Source: an uncultured bacterium (lineage in GTDB: Bacteria > Cyanobacteriota > Vampirovibrionia > Gastranaerophilales > Gastranaerophilaceae). Taken from it: a DNA stretch of 64,000 nucleotides. The notes below the pieces were generated by a model. The model saw nothing but the letters and a program-made list of their open reading frames with translations, was not told where the DNA came from and searched no databases. The stretch is taken from NCBI GenBank assembly GCA_949297715.1, contig CASFTJ010000002.1, forward strand, positions 235,043 to 299,042, read 5' to 3'. A program made the translations under genes and the position numbers. The first letter of the stretch is position 1. Every line of letters begins with the position of its first letter. This document shows, in pieces, positions 53,583 to 61,393 of this stretch.

Positions 53583-55733
53583 CTATTGATTTAAAAGCTG
53601 AGCTTTTTCTTCTTCTGTTACACCTTTGATTGTAAGGTTTACTCTGCCTTTTTCATCAATTTTAATAATCTTCACGATTACTTCATCGCCGATTTTGACG
53701 TGAGGTTCGATTGTCTCAATTCTTTCCTGGCAGATTTGAGAGATGTGTACCATTCCGTCTTTTCCGCCGCAAAGCTCTACGAATGCTCCGATTGGGATTA
53801 TTCTTACAACTTTACCCTTCATAATCATTCCGACTTCAGGTTTGAAGGTCAATTCTTTAATCATTCTTTTTGCGATTTCTGCACCTTCCTGATCGTTTGA
53901 TGTAATCGTTACAACACCGTTGTCTTGGATATCAATTTCGGCACCTGATGCGTCAATGATTGATCTGATTTGTTTTCCGCCTGGTCCGATTACTGTTCCG
54001 ATGTCATCGACAGGAATTGTCATTGTTGTGATGCTCGGCGCAAATGGCGATAGATGATCCGCAGGTTTGGTAATTACTTTTCTCATTTCACCCAAGATAT
54101 GTAATCTGCCTTCTTTTGCTTGGGCTAAGGCTCTTCTTAGGGTATCGTTTGCGATACCTTTTGCCTTCATATCCATTTGAAGTGCTGTGATACCGTCATC
54201 GTTGCCTGTTACTTTGAAGTCCATATCGCCTAAAAAGTCTTCAATGCCTTGAATATCTGTCAATACAACAGGTTCTTTGCCTTCTTCCGTAATCATACCC
54301 ATCGCAACTCCGCCTATCATGCATTTTACAGGTACACCTGCGTTCATTAATGCCATTGACGAACCGCAAGTTGATGCCATTGAGGTTGATCCGTTGGATT
54401 CTAATACATCAGAAGTTACTCTGATTGTGTATCCGAATTCTTCTTGTGACGGAAGGGCAGGAACATTCGCTCTTTCTGCCAAGTTACCGTGTCCGACTTC
54501 TCTTCTGCCGGGGCCTCTTAAGGCTTTTACTTCACCTACTGAAAATCCCGGGAAGATGTATTTGTGCATATATGTTTTTTCGGTTTCAGGATCAACTCCG
54601 TCAAGCTCCTGTTTCATGCCGGGGCCTGCTAAGGTCGCAACTGAAAGAACTTGAGTTTGTCCTCTTGTAAATACGGCTGAACCGTGTGCTCTTGGAATTA
54701 CTCCTACTTCACACCAAATCGGTCTTACATCATGCGGTTTTCTGCCGTCTGCTCTTACGCCTTCATCCAAAATCATTGTACGCATTATTTTCTTTTCTGC
54801 GTTTTTGAATTCTTCCGCTACAAAGTCAATTCCTGTTTCTTCAATGATTTTTTTGATGTAATCATCTTCAGGAAGTGCGTCAATTTTTTCTTTTACAAGC
54901 GCTTTGGCTTCTTCAAGTTTGTTTTGTCTGTATTCTCTGTCAAAGTTGTGGTATGCATCAAAAATCATATCGTGAGCGGTTTCATCAATAATTTTCTTGA
55001 TTTCGGTTGTGTCGTAAGGATTTACGAATTCTTCTTTCACAACTCCGCAAGCTTTTGCAAATTCAACTTGTGCTTCACATTGTTTTCTGATTTCTGCTTG
55101 CGCAAATTCAACCGCATTCATAATGTCATCTTCGGTTACGAATTTGCAGCCTGCTTCAACCATAATTACGCTGTCGTGAGTTCCTGCAACTACAATATCA
55201 AGATCAGATTTATCTGCCTGCTGATGTGTCGGGTTGGCTATCATATTGCCGTTTTCATCTCTTGATACTCTGACTGCTCCTATCGGGCCTTCAAACGGTG
55301 CGCCTGAAAGCATTAAGGCCGTTGACGCTCCAAGCATTGCAAGAGTATCAGGCTGGTTTTGCTGATCATAGCTGAATAATTGAGCTACTATCTGAATATC
55401 ATTTCTGTATCCTTTCGGGAATAAAGGTCTTATCGGTCTGTCAATCAAACGTGATATAAGAATTGCTTTGTCGCTTGCTTTACCTTCCGAACGGTTGTAT
55501 CCGCCGGGAATACGTCCGATTGCTGACATTCTTTCTTCATAATCAATTAATAACGGGAAGAAATCTATTCCAACACGGGGTTCTTTTGATACAACACAAT
55601 GTACAAAAAGCATTGTATCTCCGCATCTTACTGTCACTGAACCATTTGTGGACTGTGCATACTTCCCGGTCTCAACGGTTACTGTTTTACCGCCGATTTC
55701 AATTTCAAATTTTTTCGTTTCCGGTATTGTCAT
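53583..55733 (-). CDS. pnp: Polyribonucleotide nucleotidyltransferase (PNPase)
   Basis: 716 residues. Two RNase PH domains (first with RIDRPIRPLFPKGYRNDIQ; second with EVGHGNLAERAN and GSSMALMNAGVP), a helical linker, KH domain (DIGTVIGPGGKQIRSII) and S1 domain (GMIMKGKVVRIIPIGAFVEL). Phosphorolytic 3' to 5' exonuclease in mRNA turnover, likely working with the RNase E/G at 28-30 kb. Phosphate- and metal-binding residues intact. AAAGGAAAAT precedes the ATG. Confidence 0.97.
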   Translation of the reverse strand: MTIPETKKFEIEIGGKTVTVETGKYAQSTNGSVTVRCGDTMLFVHCVVSKEPRVGIDFFPLLIDYEERMSAIGRIPGGYNRSEGKASDKAILISRLIDRPIRPLFPKGYRNDIQIVAQLFSYDQQNQPDTLAMLGASTALMLSGAPFEGPIGAVRVSRDENGNMIANPTHQQADKSDLDIVVAGTHDSVIMVEAGCKFVTEDDIMNAVEFAQAEIRKQCEAQVEFAKACGVVKEEFVNPYDTTEIKKIIDETAHDMIFDAYHNFDREYRQNKLEEAKALVKEKIDALPEDDYIKKIIEETGIDFVAEEFKNAEKKIMRTMILDEGVRADGRKPHDVRPIWCEVGVIPRAHGSAVFTRGQTQVLSVATLAGPGMKQELDGVDPETEKTYMHKYIFPGFSVGEVKALRGPGRREVGHGNLAERANVPALPSQEEFGYTIRVTSDVLESNGSTSMASTCGSSMALMNAGVPVKCMIGGVAMGMITEEGKEPVVLTDIQGIEDFLGDMDFKVTGNDDGITALQMDMKAKGIANDTLRRALAQAKEGRLHILGEMRKVITKPADHLSPFAPSITTMTIPVDDIGTVIGPGGKQIRSIIDASGAEIDIQDNGVVTITSNDQEGAEIAKRMIKELTFKPEVGMIMKGKVVRIIPIGAFVELCGGKDGMVHISQICQERIETIEPHVKIGDEVIVKIIKIDEKGRVNLTIKGVTEEEKAQLLNQ

Positions 55734-55904
55734 AATTTTCCTTTCCTGCCGGTATAAATCGTTTTTTTTACTTCCGTTTTTGCCGGCTTTTTGCGGGGCT
55801 TAGAAACATTACCCGCCTGTTTGTTATACACTTCTTTTGTTCATTCAAATTATACCGCAAACAAGAAAATTATGTGCATAATTGAAAATTTGTTGTTAAT
55901 TTTT

Positions 55905-56290
55905 CTACCAGGGGTAGTCATCTCGAATTTCCCAACCATCAGTCATAATAAGAGCAGAGCAATATCCTCCGTTGGTGACTGCTCCTTTGGCATTTTTGCA
56001 TCCATAACGTGAAGATGTTTTTATATGCTCTCTGTCAAAGGTGTCGTAACTTTCTATATCGGATGAGCCTTTATAACCAAAAGGGACAAGTCCATAATCT
56101 TTGTGTATAGAAAATACAAAAAATCTCTGCCAAACCGGTTCGGTTTTTTATAACCGTTGATATCGACGCATATTCCTATGGCAATTCTATTAGGGTTACT
56201 AATTTTAGTATCAGCAAAGTAAAAAGTCATTCCGTCTACTGTGCTTACAATTAATGCTTCGGAATATAAAGGTGTAAAATTAAGCTCAAA
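55905..56290 (-). pseudogene. Broken pilin-like gene, locus 4
   Basis: Minus-strand remnant of a pilin C-terminal half. In one frame: STVDGMTFYFADTK, then CVDINGYKKPNRFGRDF (the DxNGxKGPN block of loci 1-3). At a homopolymer of six T (plus-strand A at 56118-56123) the frame breaks; a seventh T would restore FFVFSIHKDYGLVPFGY and onward to NGGYCSALIMTDGWEIRD and the TAG at 55905-55907, the same tail signature as locus 2. The N-terminal prepilin helix is missing; the XRE gene begins where it should be. So the gene is both truncated and frameshifted (or the last T is a sequencing error). Confidence 0.85.
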
Positions 56291-56305
56291 GGTTAAATCT
56301 TTACA

Positions 56306-56581
56306 ATGGACGCAAAAGAAAAAGAATATTGTAAAATGTTCGGGGCAGCTTTGAGAAGTCTCAGGATTGAATTCACAAAGAAAAGTTTGTGCATGTTTGC
56401 CTATGAAAATGATGTTCCAAGATCAACTCTTTCCCGTATTGAAATGGGTACAAATGAGGCTCAGCTTGTTACGCTCAAAAAAATAGCCGAAGGGTTCGGC
56501 TGGTCGTTAGCAAAGTTGTTTTCTGAAATCGAAAAAAGAATGCCATCAGATTTTAAAATTTTTAATGAAGATCATTATTGA
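56306..56581 (+). CDS. XRE-like regulator at the broken pilin locus
   Basis: 91 residues. HTH_3: MFGAALRSLRIEFTKKSLCM, NDVPRSTLSRIEMGTNEAQ, TLKKIAEGFGWSLAKLFSEI. Divergent from the pilin remnant as in loci 1-3. Weak Shine-Dalgarno. Its reading frame is intact although the partner pilin is not, so it may now serve other targets or be decaying. End overlaps the convergent protease gene by seven bases. Confidence 0.8.
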   Translation: MDAKEKEYCKMFGAALRSLRIEFTKKSLCMFAYENDVPRSTLSRIEMGTNEAQLVTLKKIAEGFGWSLAKLFSEIEKRMPSDFKIFNEDHY

Positions 56582-57096
56582 TTATATATTTCTTTTAAAG
56601 TCTTAATATCGTCTTTTGAAATATCAAGACATTTGTTAGTCGTTTCGTTCATAATTGAATTTGGTGAATTTGAATGTCCAAGACCGATTGCGTGACCTAT
56701 TTCGTGACGCATAATCTTCATTAACTGATGGTTTGTCATTTTTGTTGTTTGGGTATCAGAGTATTTCGCAATTACAATTTTTGCGCTTCTGAAATATCCG
56801 TCTTGACCTACTGTAGGGTAGGTTAATCCGACTGCCTTTTCTGATACGTCGGAAACTTTGTCTGCAAATGTTACAACTATTTGAGCATTTTCTGGTTTGT
56901 CTACAAATTCAAATTCGACAGTTTTATTGCTTGCGGATTCCCAGTCGCCAAATGCTTTTTTCATTAGGTAATCACGTCTGCTCTTTTCTATGTATACGTT
57001 AATCGGCATTTTTTTCCATACTCCAATTTTTTCTACAGCCAGAGCTGGACCTGAAATTAAAATAAATGCAAGTAAAAATAGTAAAATTTTTTTCAT
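56575..57096 (-). CDS. Secreted matrixin-like zinc protease A
   Basis: 173 residues. Signal peptide KILLFLLAFILISGPALA (cut after residue 20). Mature start VWKKMPINVYIE, then the metzincin zinc site HEIGHAIGLGH (His131, 135, 141) and the Met-turn NSIMN. Short, single-domain, matching small bacterial matrixins (M10-type). Acts outside the cell or in the periplasm. Third and last of three tandem genes, 15 bases after the next. No propeptide Cys switch visible. Confidence 0.88.
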   Translation of the reverse strand: MKKILLFLLAFILISGPALAVEKIGVWKKMPINVYIEKSRRDYLMKKAFGDWESASNKTVEFEFVDKPENAQIVVTFADKVSDVSEKAVGLTYPTVGQDGYFRSAKIVIAKYSDTQTTKMTNHQLMKIMRHEIGHAIGLGHSNSPNSIMNETTNKCLDISKDDIKTLKEIYNQ

Positions 57097-57111
57097 AAAT
57101 TTCCTCCATTA

Positions 57112-57636
57112 TTAGTAAAGTTCCATTAAATTTTCGATATCTTTTTCAGTAATGCTTTGTCCTGGTAATACGTAAGGATACATTATGCTTTTCTTGTCTT
57201 TGTCATGAGAAAGTCCCAATGCATGACCAATTTCATGTCTTATTATAATATCCAATTCGGGTTGTGTAAATTTCCGCCCGTTGGATGCGTTTAAACCTAT
57301 ATCGATGCTTGATTTGTAAATTTTGTTCACTCCCATTTGAGCTTCTGTCCTGCCGGCTGTCGCATCTTTAAAGTTCTGGACAAGATTTACCGTTATGTTT
57401 GCATAGCCTGAGTGTGGCTTTGTTACAAATTTAAAACGTACTTCGCCGTCAGATTTTTCTTCCCAGTCTTTAAAGCCTGCTTCTATCATTTTTGTATAAC
57501 CGCCTGTTTCATTTAAGTAGACTCTTATCGGCATTCGGCTCCAACCCTTTTCAATTCGTGACCACCCGCTTTCTTCTCCGTTGCTCATTAAGGGAATTAG
57601 TATTATTGTTAGTATCGTTAATAATAGTTTTTTCAT
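57112..57636 (-). CDS. Secreted matrixin-like zinc protease B
   Basis: 174 residues. Signal peptide KLLLTILTIILIPLMSNG. Mature start GWSRMPIRVYL, zinc site HEIGHALGLSH (His134, 138, 144), Met-turn KSIMYPYVLPG, closest to the classic matrixin/pappalysin-type IMYP. Middle gene of the cluster; eight bases after the third member. Confidence 0.9.
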   Translation of the reverse strand: MKKLLLTILTIILIPLMSNGEESGWSRIEKGWSRMPIRVYLNETGGYTKMIEAGFKDWEEKSDGEVRFKFVTKPHSGYANITVNLVQNFKDATAGRTEAQMGVNKIYKSSIDIGLNASNGRKFTQPELDIIIRHEIGHALGLSHDKDKKSIMYPYVLPGQSITEKDIENLMELY

Positions 57637-57643
57637 AGTTTTG

Positions 57644-58168
57644 TTATTTGTATAAATTGTTTATCTCTCTTATTGAATCTTCTGTTATGTAATATCCTGC
57701 TTTTACTACTGGCTGCATTACGCTTTTCGGGGTGTTTGTATGATCAATTATTCCTATTGCGTGGCCTACTTCATGCATCATTAAGGGTAGTAAAACCTCT
57801 TTCTGTGCCTTTTGACCGTCTCTTGTCAAAAAGCTGATTTCAATGTGCGCCTTTTTTAAATATCCGTTTCTAAAAGAAAAGGCGGTGTTTGAATTTGTCT
57901 TGTTTGATACGTAACTTACTGTTATTTGCGCATCTGGACAACTGTTTGCCGTCAAAAAGACAAATGAAACTTTGTCTTTAGTCGCTTTTTGCCAGTTTGT
58001 GAATGCTTCTTTCATCATTGTGTTGTTAGGGTTTGGCGGAAGACATACCAATAAAGGCATTTTCCCCCATTTTAAATTTTGGGCGTAACTTATGCCAGAT
58101 ACCGTAAAAATCGTTAAAAATATTATTACGCTCTTTAAAATTTGCGCTTTTATTCTATACACTACCAA
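57644..58168 (-). CDS. Secreted metzincin-like protease C with altered third ligand
   Basis: 174 residues. Signal peptide ending SGISYA. Mature start KWGKMPLLVCLP. The zinc site reads HEVGHAIGIIDH: the first two His and Glu are intact, but between Gly and the last His there is one extra residue, so the HExxHxxGxx position is Asp142, as in snapalysin (HExxHxxGxxD), with His143 adjacent. Met-turn KSVMQP. First gene of the tandem operon. Has extra Cys residues (CLPP, NSCPD), perhaps a disulfide. Confidence 0.88.
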   Translation of the reverse strand: MVVYRIKAQILKSVIIFLTIFTVSGISYAQNLKWGKMPLLVCLPPNPNNTMMKEAFTNWQKATKDKVSFVFLTANSCPDAQITVSYVSNKTNSNTAFSFRNGYLKKAHIEISFLTRDGQKAQKEVLLPLMMHEVGHAIGIIDHTNTPKSVMQPVVKAGYYITEDSIREINNLYK

Positions 58169-58226
58169 CCTCTGTTTATTCCTGCGCTTTTGGGCGCAAT
58201 AATCCTCGTTTTTATATTATTTTATG

Positions 58227-58523
58227 CTAAAAATGCATGTCAAAGCTTGGGGGCATTCCGTTAATCTTTTCGTCCTCCATACGCATTGCGGAGCCTATCG
58301 TAAAGCCTTCTGCAAATAGTTTGTTTATTTGGAAGGTTATATCTCCGTTAAAGACTTCTTCGTTTTCCTCTAAAAATTTGAATAACGGATCTACCGGACT
58401 TTTCGCTATGTTGCTTAAAGTCTTGCCTGCTTGTTGTAAGGTCTTTTCACCGATTTCCGGCACTTTCACATTCATGCCGAAGGGTTTATAAGGCCTGTTG
58501 AACGTAAATTGTGTGTCAGCCAT
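58227..58523 (-). CDS. Small protein upstream of the protease cluster
   Basis: 98 residues from the internal ATG at 58523; a start at 58553 is possible. N-terminus has FTFNRPYKPFGMNVKV, another F-x-G-type segment, then helical sequence (GEKTLQQAGKTLSNIAKSP, EENEEVFNGDITFQINKLF). No signal peptide, no known family. Same strand as the proteases, 58 bases before the first. Confidence 0.65.
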   Translation of the reverse strand: MADTQFTFNRPYKPFGMNVKVPEIGEKTLQQAGKTLSNIAKSPVDPLFKFLEENEEVFNGDITFQINKLFAEGFTIGSAMRMEDEKINGMPPSFDMHF

Positions 58524-58613
58524 TTTTTCTACCCTATGAAATTTTGTTACCATTTAGGGTATCGGCAGTTTGTTTGCTCAAGTTTAATATTTTTGATAAA
58601 ATGTTTACTTTTG

Positions 58614-60215
58614 TTAATAAAAAAGCGCGCTTAAATTATCCAATTTGACAGCTATACCGCATCGTTTCCGTAATTCCTGCTGCAGCCAAAAAATATCTCG
58701 GCTTGATATTAAATCTTCATTTGCAAGTTCTATAAAATGGTCAAAGTTTTCTTGAGCTTTTTCTACCGGAAAATTCTCCTCTAAAACTTTTGTTGAAATC
58801 CCTGATGCATTCATTTGGCGTCCGCTTTGCCTGTAAATGCTTGTTTTCAATTGTAATAAGTCTTCTAATGAGATAAAGCCGTCATTTACGATTCCTATCA
58901 TGTCGTTAAAGTAAACCTGTGGACTAGTTTTGGGAAATCCCTCAAGGTATTTTGCCATATTTGAGTTCGCACGACCATGATTGCAAGGGCCGCAGGCATG
59001 AGCATAGTTGCCCAGTCTGTTTACATAGGGGCCATGTGTTGATTCCGGCTCAAGATGTTCTATGGTTGTTATTGATGGTTTCAAAAGTTCATAGCCTATT
59101 GTCGCTGAACTTGAGTATTCGTGTTTTGCGATAAATGAATTTATGTTACTTGAGGATGTTGGTAATTTCGATATTGCTTTGAAAATCTTTTTTTTAATTT
59201 TTGAATTTTTGTATCCGTTTAATACTTTTTCTATGTCATGACTAAAAGCTTTGTTACTGAATTTCAGTTGTACGGTTTTTCCCATTAACATGTCTTCTGT
59301 CATCTTGCAGGAAATTAAAATATCATTTCTGTCTAGTTTTGTGCCGATTTTTTTTATCTGTTCCACAATATATAGTTGGATGCTTTTTATATTTACCGGC
59401 ATGCTGTAGTCAAAATTTTCATTGTGTTGGAATGTTTTGCTAAGTATATTGTTGTCATAAAAATTGGTATATTTTGTTTGGGTTGTTGCTAACATTATTT
59501 CTGCATAATTTGAAAGTGATTCTCTGTGTATGCTGTTTGCTACTGTTTCTGACGATTTTTTAATTTTGTAACTGAAATCTTTTGCACTGAATTCTTCGTG
59601 TTGCGGAATTCTTTTTAGTCTGTTTTTATGAATTTTTAAAACTTTCATAACTTTTTCACGAACTCCGTCGGGTAATTCGTGAAATTCGGTTTCAATTTGC
59701 TTAAATATTGGAAGCTGTTTTTTTGTCAGTTCCTGTAATGCTTTTTCATTAAGTATTTGTAAAGCTTCTGCAAGGTGGGTTTGCGGTGCAAGTTTAGAGG
59801 TGTCTTCTAGATATTTGAATATGTCATAGGATGTCGGTTTTAAGTACGATTTGTACGGAGCAAGTTCTTTTACAAAATTTTCTATTGTTCCGTCAAATAC
59901 TCCTCTTGCATTCAGGCTATCTACAAACTCAGGACTGAATACAGGTTTTTGACAGTAAAAACAATGGATAACACGGTTACGTGCAAGTTCTCGGAATTCT
60001 TTTTTCGTTTTTACTTTGGAACTTGTTGTAAGCAGGTGTTGTCCTAATTTTAAAACTGTGTTTTTGCCTGTAAAGTTTATTTCAGGAGTGGTTTTTTGAA
60101 AGCTGTCGGTTTGTAATGCAGAAATTTTGTTGCTTTGGTATTGAGGATATTTCTCTTGCAAAGAAACATTATTATTTGTTTTAAATTGTAAATTTTGAAT
60201 TTTTAATATTTTCAT
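58614..60215 (-). CDS. HNH-like zinc protein with NFTGK tag
   Basis: 533 residues. N-terminal tag region INFTGK (47-51). CFYC at 85-88 and, 300 residues later, EHLEPES (386-392) plus CGPCNH (408-413), arranged as in HNH/treble-clef nucleases (CxxC...H-x-x-P...G...CxxCNxxR). The central 250 residues are helical. If the two CxxC pairs bind one zinc, the fold is a split HNH domain with a long helical insertion. No signal peptide; GGGGGTT precedes the start by 12 bases. Nuclease activity is inferred from motifs only. Confidence 0.7.
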   Translation of the reverse strand: MKILKIQNLQFKTNNNVSLQEKYPQYQSNKISALQTDSFQKTTPEINFTGKNTVLKLGQHLLTTSSKVKTKKEFRELARNRVIHCFYCQKPVFSPEFVDSLNARGVFDGTIENFVKELAPYKSYLKPTSYDIFKYLEDTSKLAPQTHLAEALQILNEKALQELTKKQLPIFKQIETEFHELPDGVREKVMKVLKIHKNRLKRIPQHEEFSAKDFSYKIKKSSETVANSIHRESLSNYAEIMLATTQTKYTNFYDNNILSKTFQHNENFDYSMPVNIKSIQLYIVEQIKKIGTKLDRNDILISCKMTEDMLMGKTVQLKFSNKAFSHDIEKVLNGYKNSKIKKKIFKAISKLPTSSSNINSFIAKHEYSSSATIGYELLKPSITTIEHLEPESTHGPYVNRLGNYAHACGPCNHGRANSNMAKYLEGFPKTSPQVYFNDMIGIVNDGFISLEDLLQLKTSIYRQSGRQMNASGISTKVLEENFPVEKAQENFDHFIELANEDLISSRDIFWLQQELRKRCGIAVKLDNLSALFY

Positions 60216-60237
60216 ATTGTATTAAACCCCCATAAAT

Positions 60238-60282
60238 AAAAAATTTGCCGATTCGTTAAGAAACGTAACCGGCAAATTTTTG
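60238..60282 (-). terminator. Terminator of the tsaB operon
   Basis: Perfect 12-bp stem AAAAATTTGCCG/CGGCAAATTTTT with an inner GTT/AAC extension, followed on the minus strand by a T-run. Directly after the tsaB stop. Confidence 0.85.
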
Positions 60283-60924
60283 TTATCCCATCGGAGGCGG
60301 CTGAATGTAAAGCGGTTTAAGCTTTTTCCAATCGCAATCCTCCGTTTTTGATTTTTTAATCGCAAGTTTTGTTAAAATTTCACCGAGAGGCAGGTTTAAT
60401 TTTTGATAAGACTTCCCGCCCAAAATCGGCTCAAGTTTGTCATCTGTTAGAACCTCAAAATCTCCTTTCCGAATTATCTCTTTAACCTCATCTAAAGGTA
60501 TTGCTCCTTTTACTTCGTTATCTTTGTATAAATAAGCCATATTTTTTCTGGCATCAAGTGCTGTAAGTACAGGTTTTGGGGGGTGGCAAGCTTCTTCGTA
60601 GGCTCTTGTGATAATCTCAAGACTCGAAATTCCTGTCGCTTTTATATTAAGCTGCTGCGCCATAACCCTTGCTGTTGTTGTGCAGGCTCGTATCCCCGTA
60701 AAACTTCCGGGGCCGTCGTTTATTCCTATCAGAAAAAGATTTTCGGGTTTTATTCCGTTTTGATTAAGTATTTGTTCTATTGTAGAAATTAAAAATGCGC
60801 TATGATATTTCAAATCGTGATTTTCGACTATTCGTGAATCTAAAATGGTTTCTTCTTTTGCAAGTGTTATATACATTTTATCAAGACAGGTGTCAAAGCA
60901 GATTGAATAATTTTTATCCGGCAT
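60283..60924 (-). CDS. tsaB: tRNA threonylcarbamoyladenosine synthesis protein TsaB
   Basis: 213 residues from the ATG inside the end of tsaE; a longer ORF extends 87 bases upstream but has no family sequence. Hallmarks SICFDTCLDKMYIT, NDGPGSFTGIRAC, ALDARKNMAYLY. Non-catalytic TsaD partner in t6A37 formation. The first 11 bases overlap tsaE. tsaD is not in the window. Confidence 0.93.
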   Translation of the reverse strand: MPDKNYSICFDTCLDKMYITLAKEETILDSRIVENHDLKYHSAFLISTIEQILNQNGIKPENLFLIGINDGPGSFTGIRACTTTARVMAQQLNIKATGISSLEIITRAYEEACHPPKPVLTALDARKNMAYLYKDNEVKGAIPLDEVKEIIRKGDFEVLTDDKLEPILGGKSYQKLNLPLGEILTKLAIKKSKTEDCDWKKLKPLYIQPPPMG

Positions 60925-61393
60925 TGTTAAGTCCTTCCGTAATTTTGATATTGTCATCGCCGAAAGCTTCAAATGAATATTTTCGGGATTCGTCATCCTC
61001 ATAAGTGACATTGATTTTTATATGATTAAAAGGAATTTCGTTTTGAGAAAATTCTGCCCATTCTACAAATGTCAGCTGTCTGCCCTCGGAATATTCTCTT
61101 AATTCATCAAGAATTGTTTTTACACCTTCATTTTCCAACCTGTACAAGTCAAAATGATAAATTGGAATTTTTGCTGTATGGTATTCGTTTAAAATAACAA
61201 AACTTGGACTTGTCACTTTTTCTTTCACCCCCAAAGCTTCTGCTGCAAGTTTTACAAATGCAGTTTTACCGGCGCCTATTTCTCCGTAGAGGCTTACAAA
61301 ACATCCGTTCTCGGCAAGTTTTGCAAAATTTCGCGCAAGTTCTTTTGTTTCTTCTAAGTTATGACAAATCTTTTCGTATTTATTTCTATTCAT
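60914..61393 (-). CDS. tsaE: tRNA threonylcarbamoyladenosine synthesis ATPase TsaE
   Basis: 159 residues. P-loop GEIGAGKT (37-44), SPSFVILNEYHTAKIPIYHFDLYRL and FVEWAEF, all family-specific. Drives the TsaBDE cycle in t6A synthesis. Overlaps the GGDEF gene end by eight bases and tsaB by 11, indicating one tightly packed operon. Confidence 0.95.
   Translation of the reverse strand: MNRNKYEKICHNLEETKELARNFAKLAENGCFVSLYGEIGAGKTAFVKLAAEALGVKEKVTSPSFVILNEYHTAKIPIYHFDLYRLENEGVKTILDELREYSEGRQLTFVEWAEFSQNEIPFNHIKINVTYEDDESRKYSFEAFGDDNIKITEGLNNAG

Noticed and set aside
54684..55265. 193-codon plus-strand ORF inside pnp
   Set aside because: Antisense to conserved PNPase sequence; Phe/Cys-rich composition typical of shadow frames.
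60925..61011. Longer start for tsaB
   Set aside because: The extra residues are tsaE in another frame; family sequence begins at the ATG at 60924.
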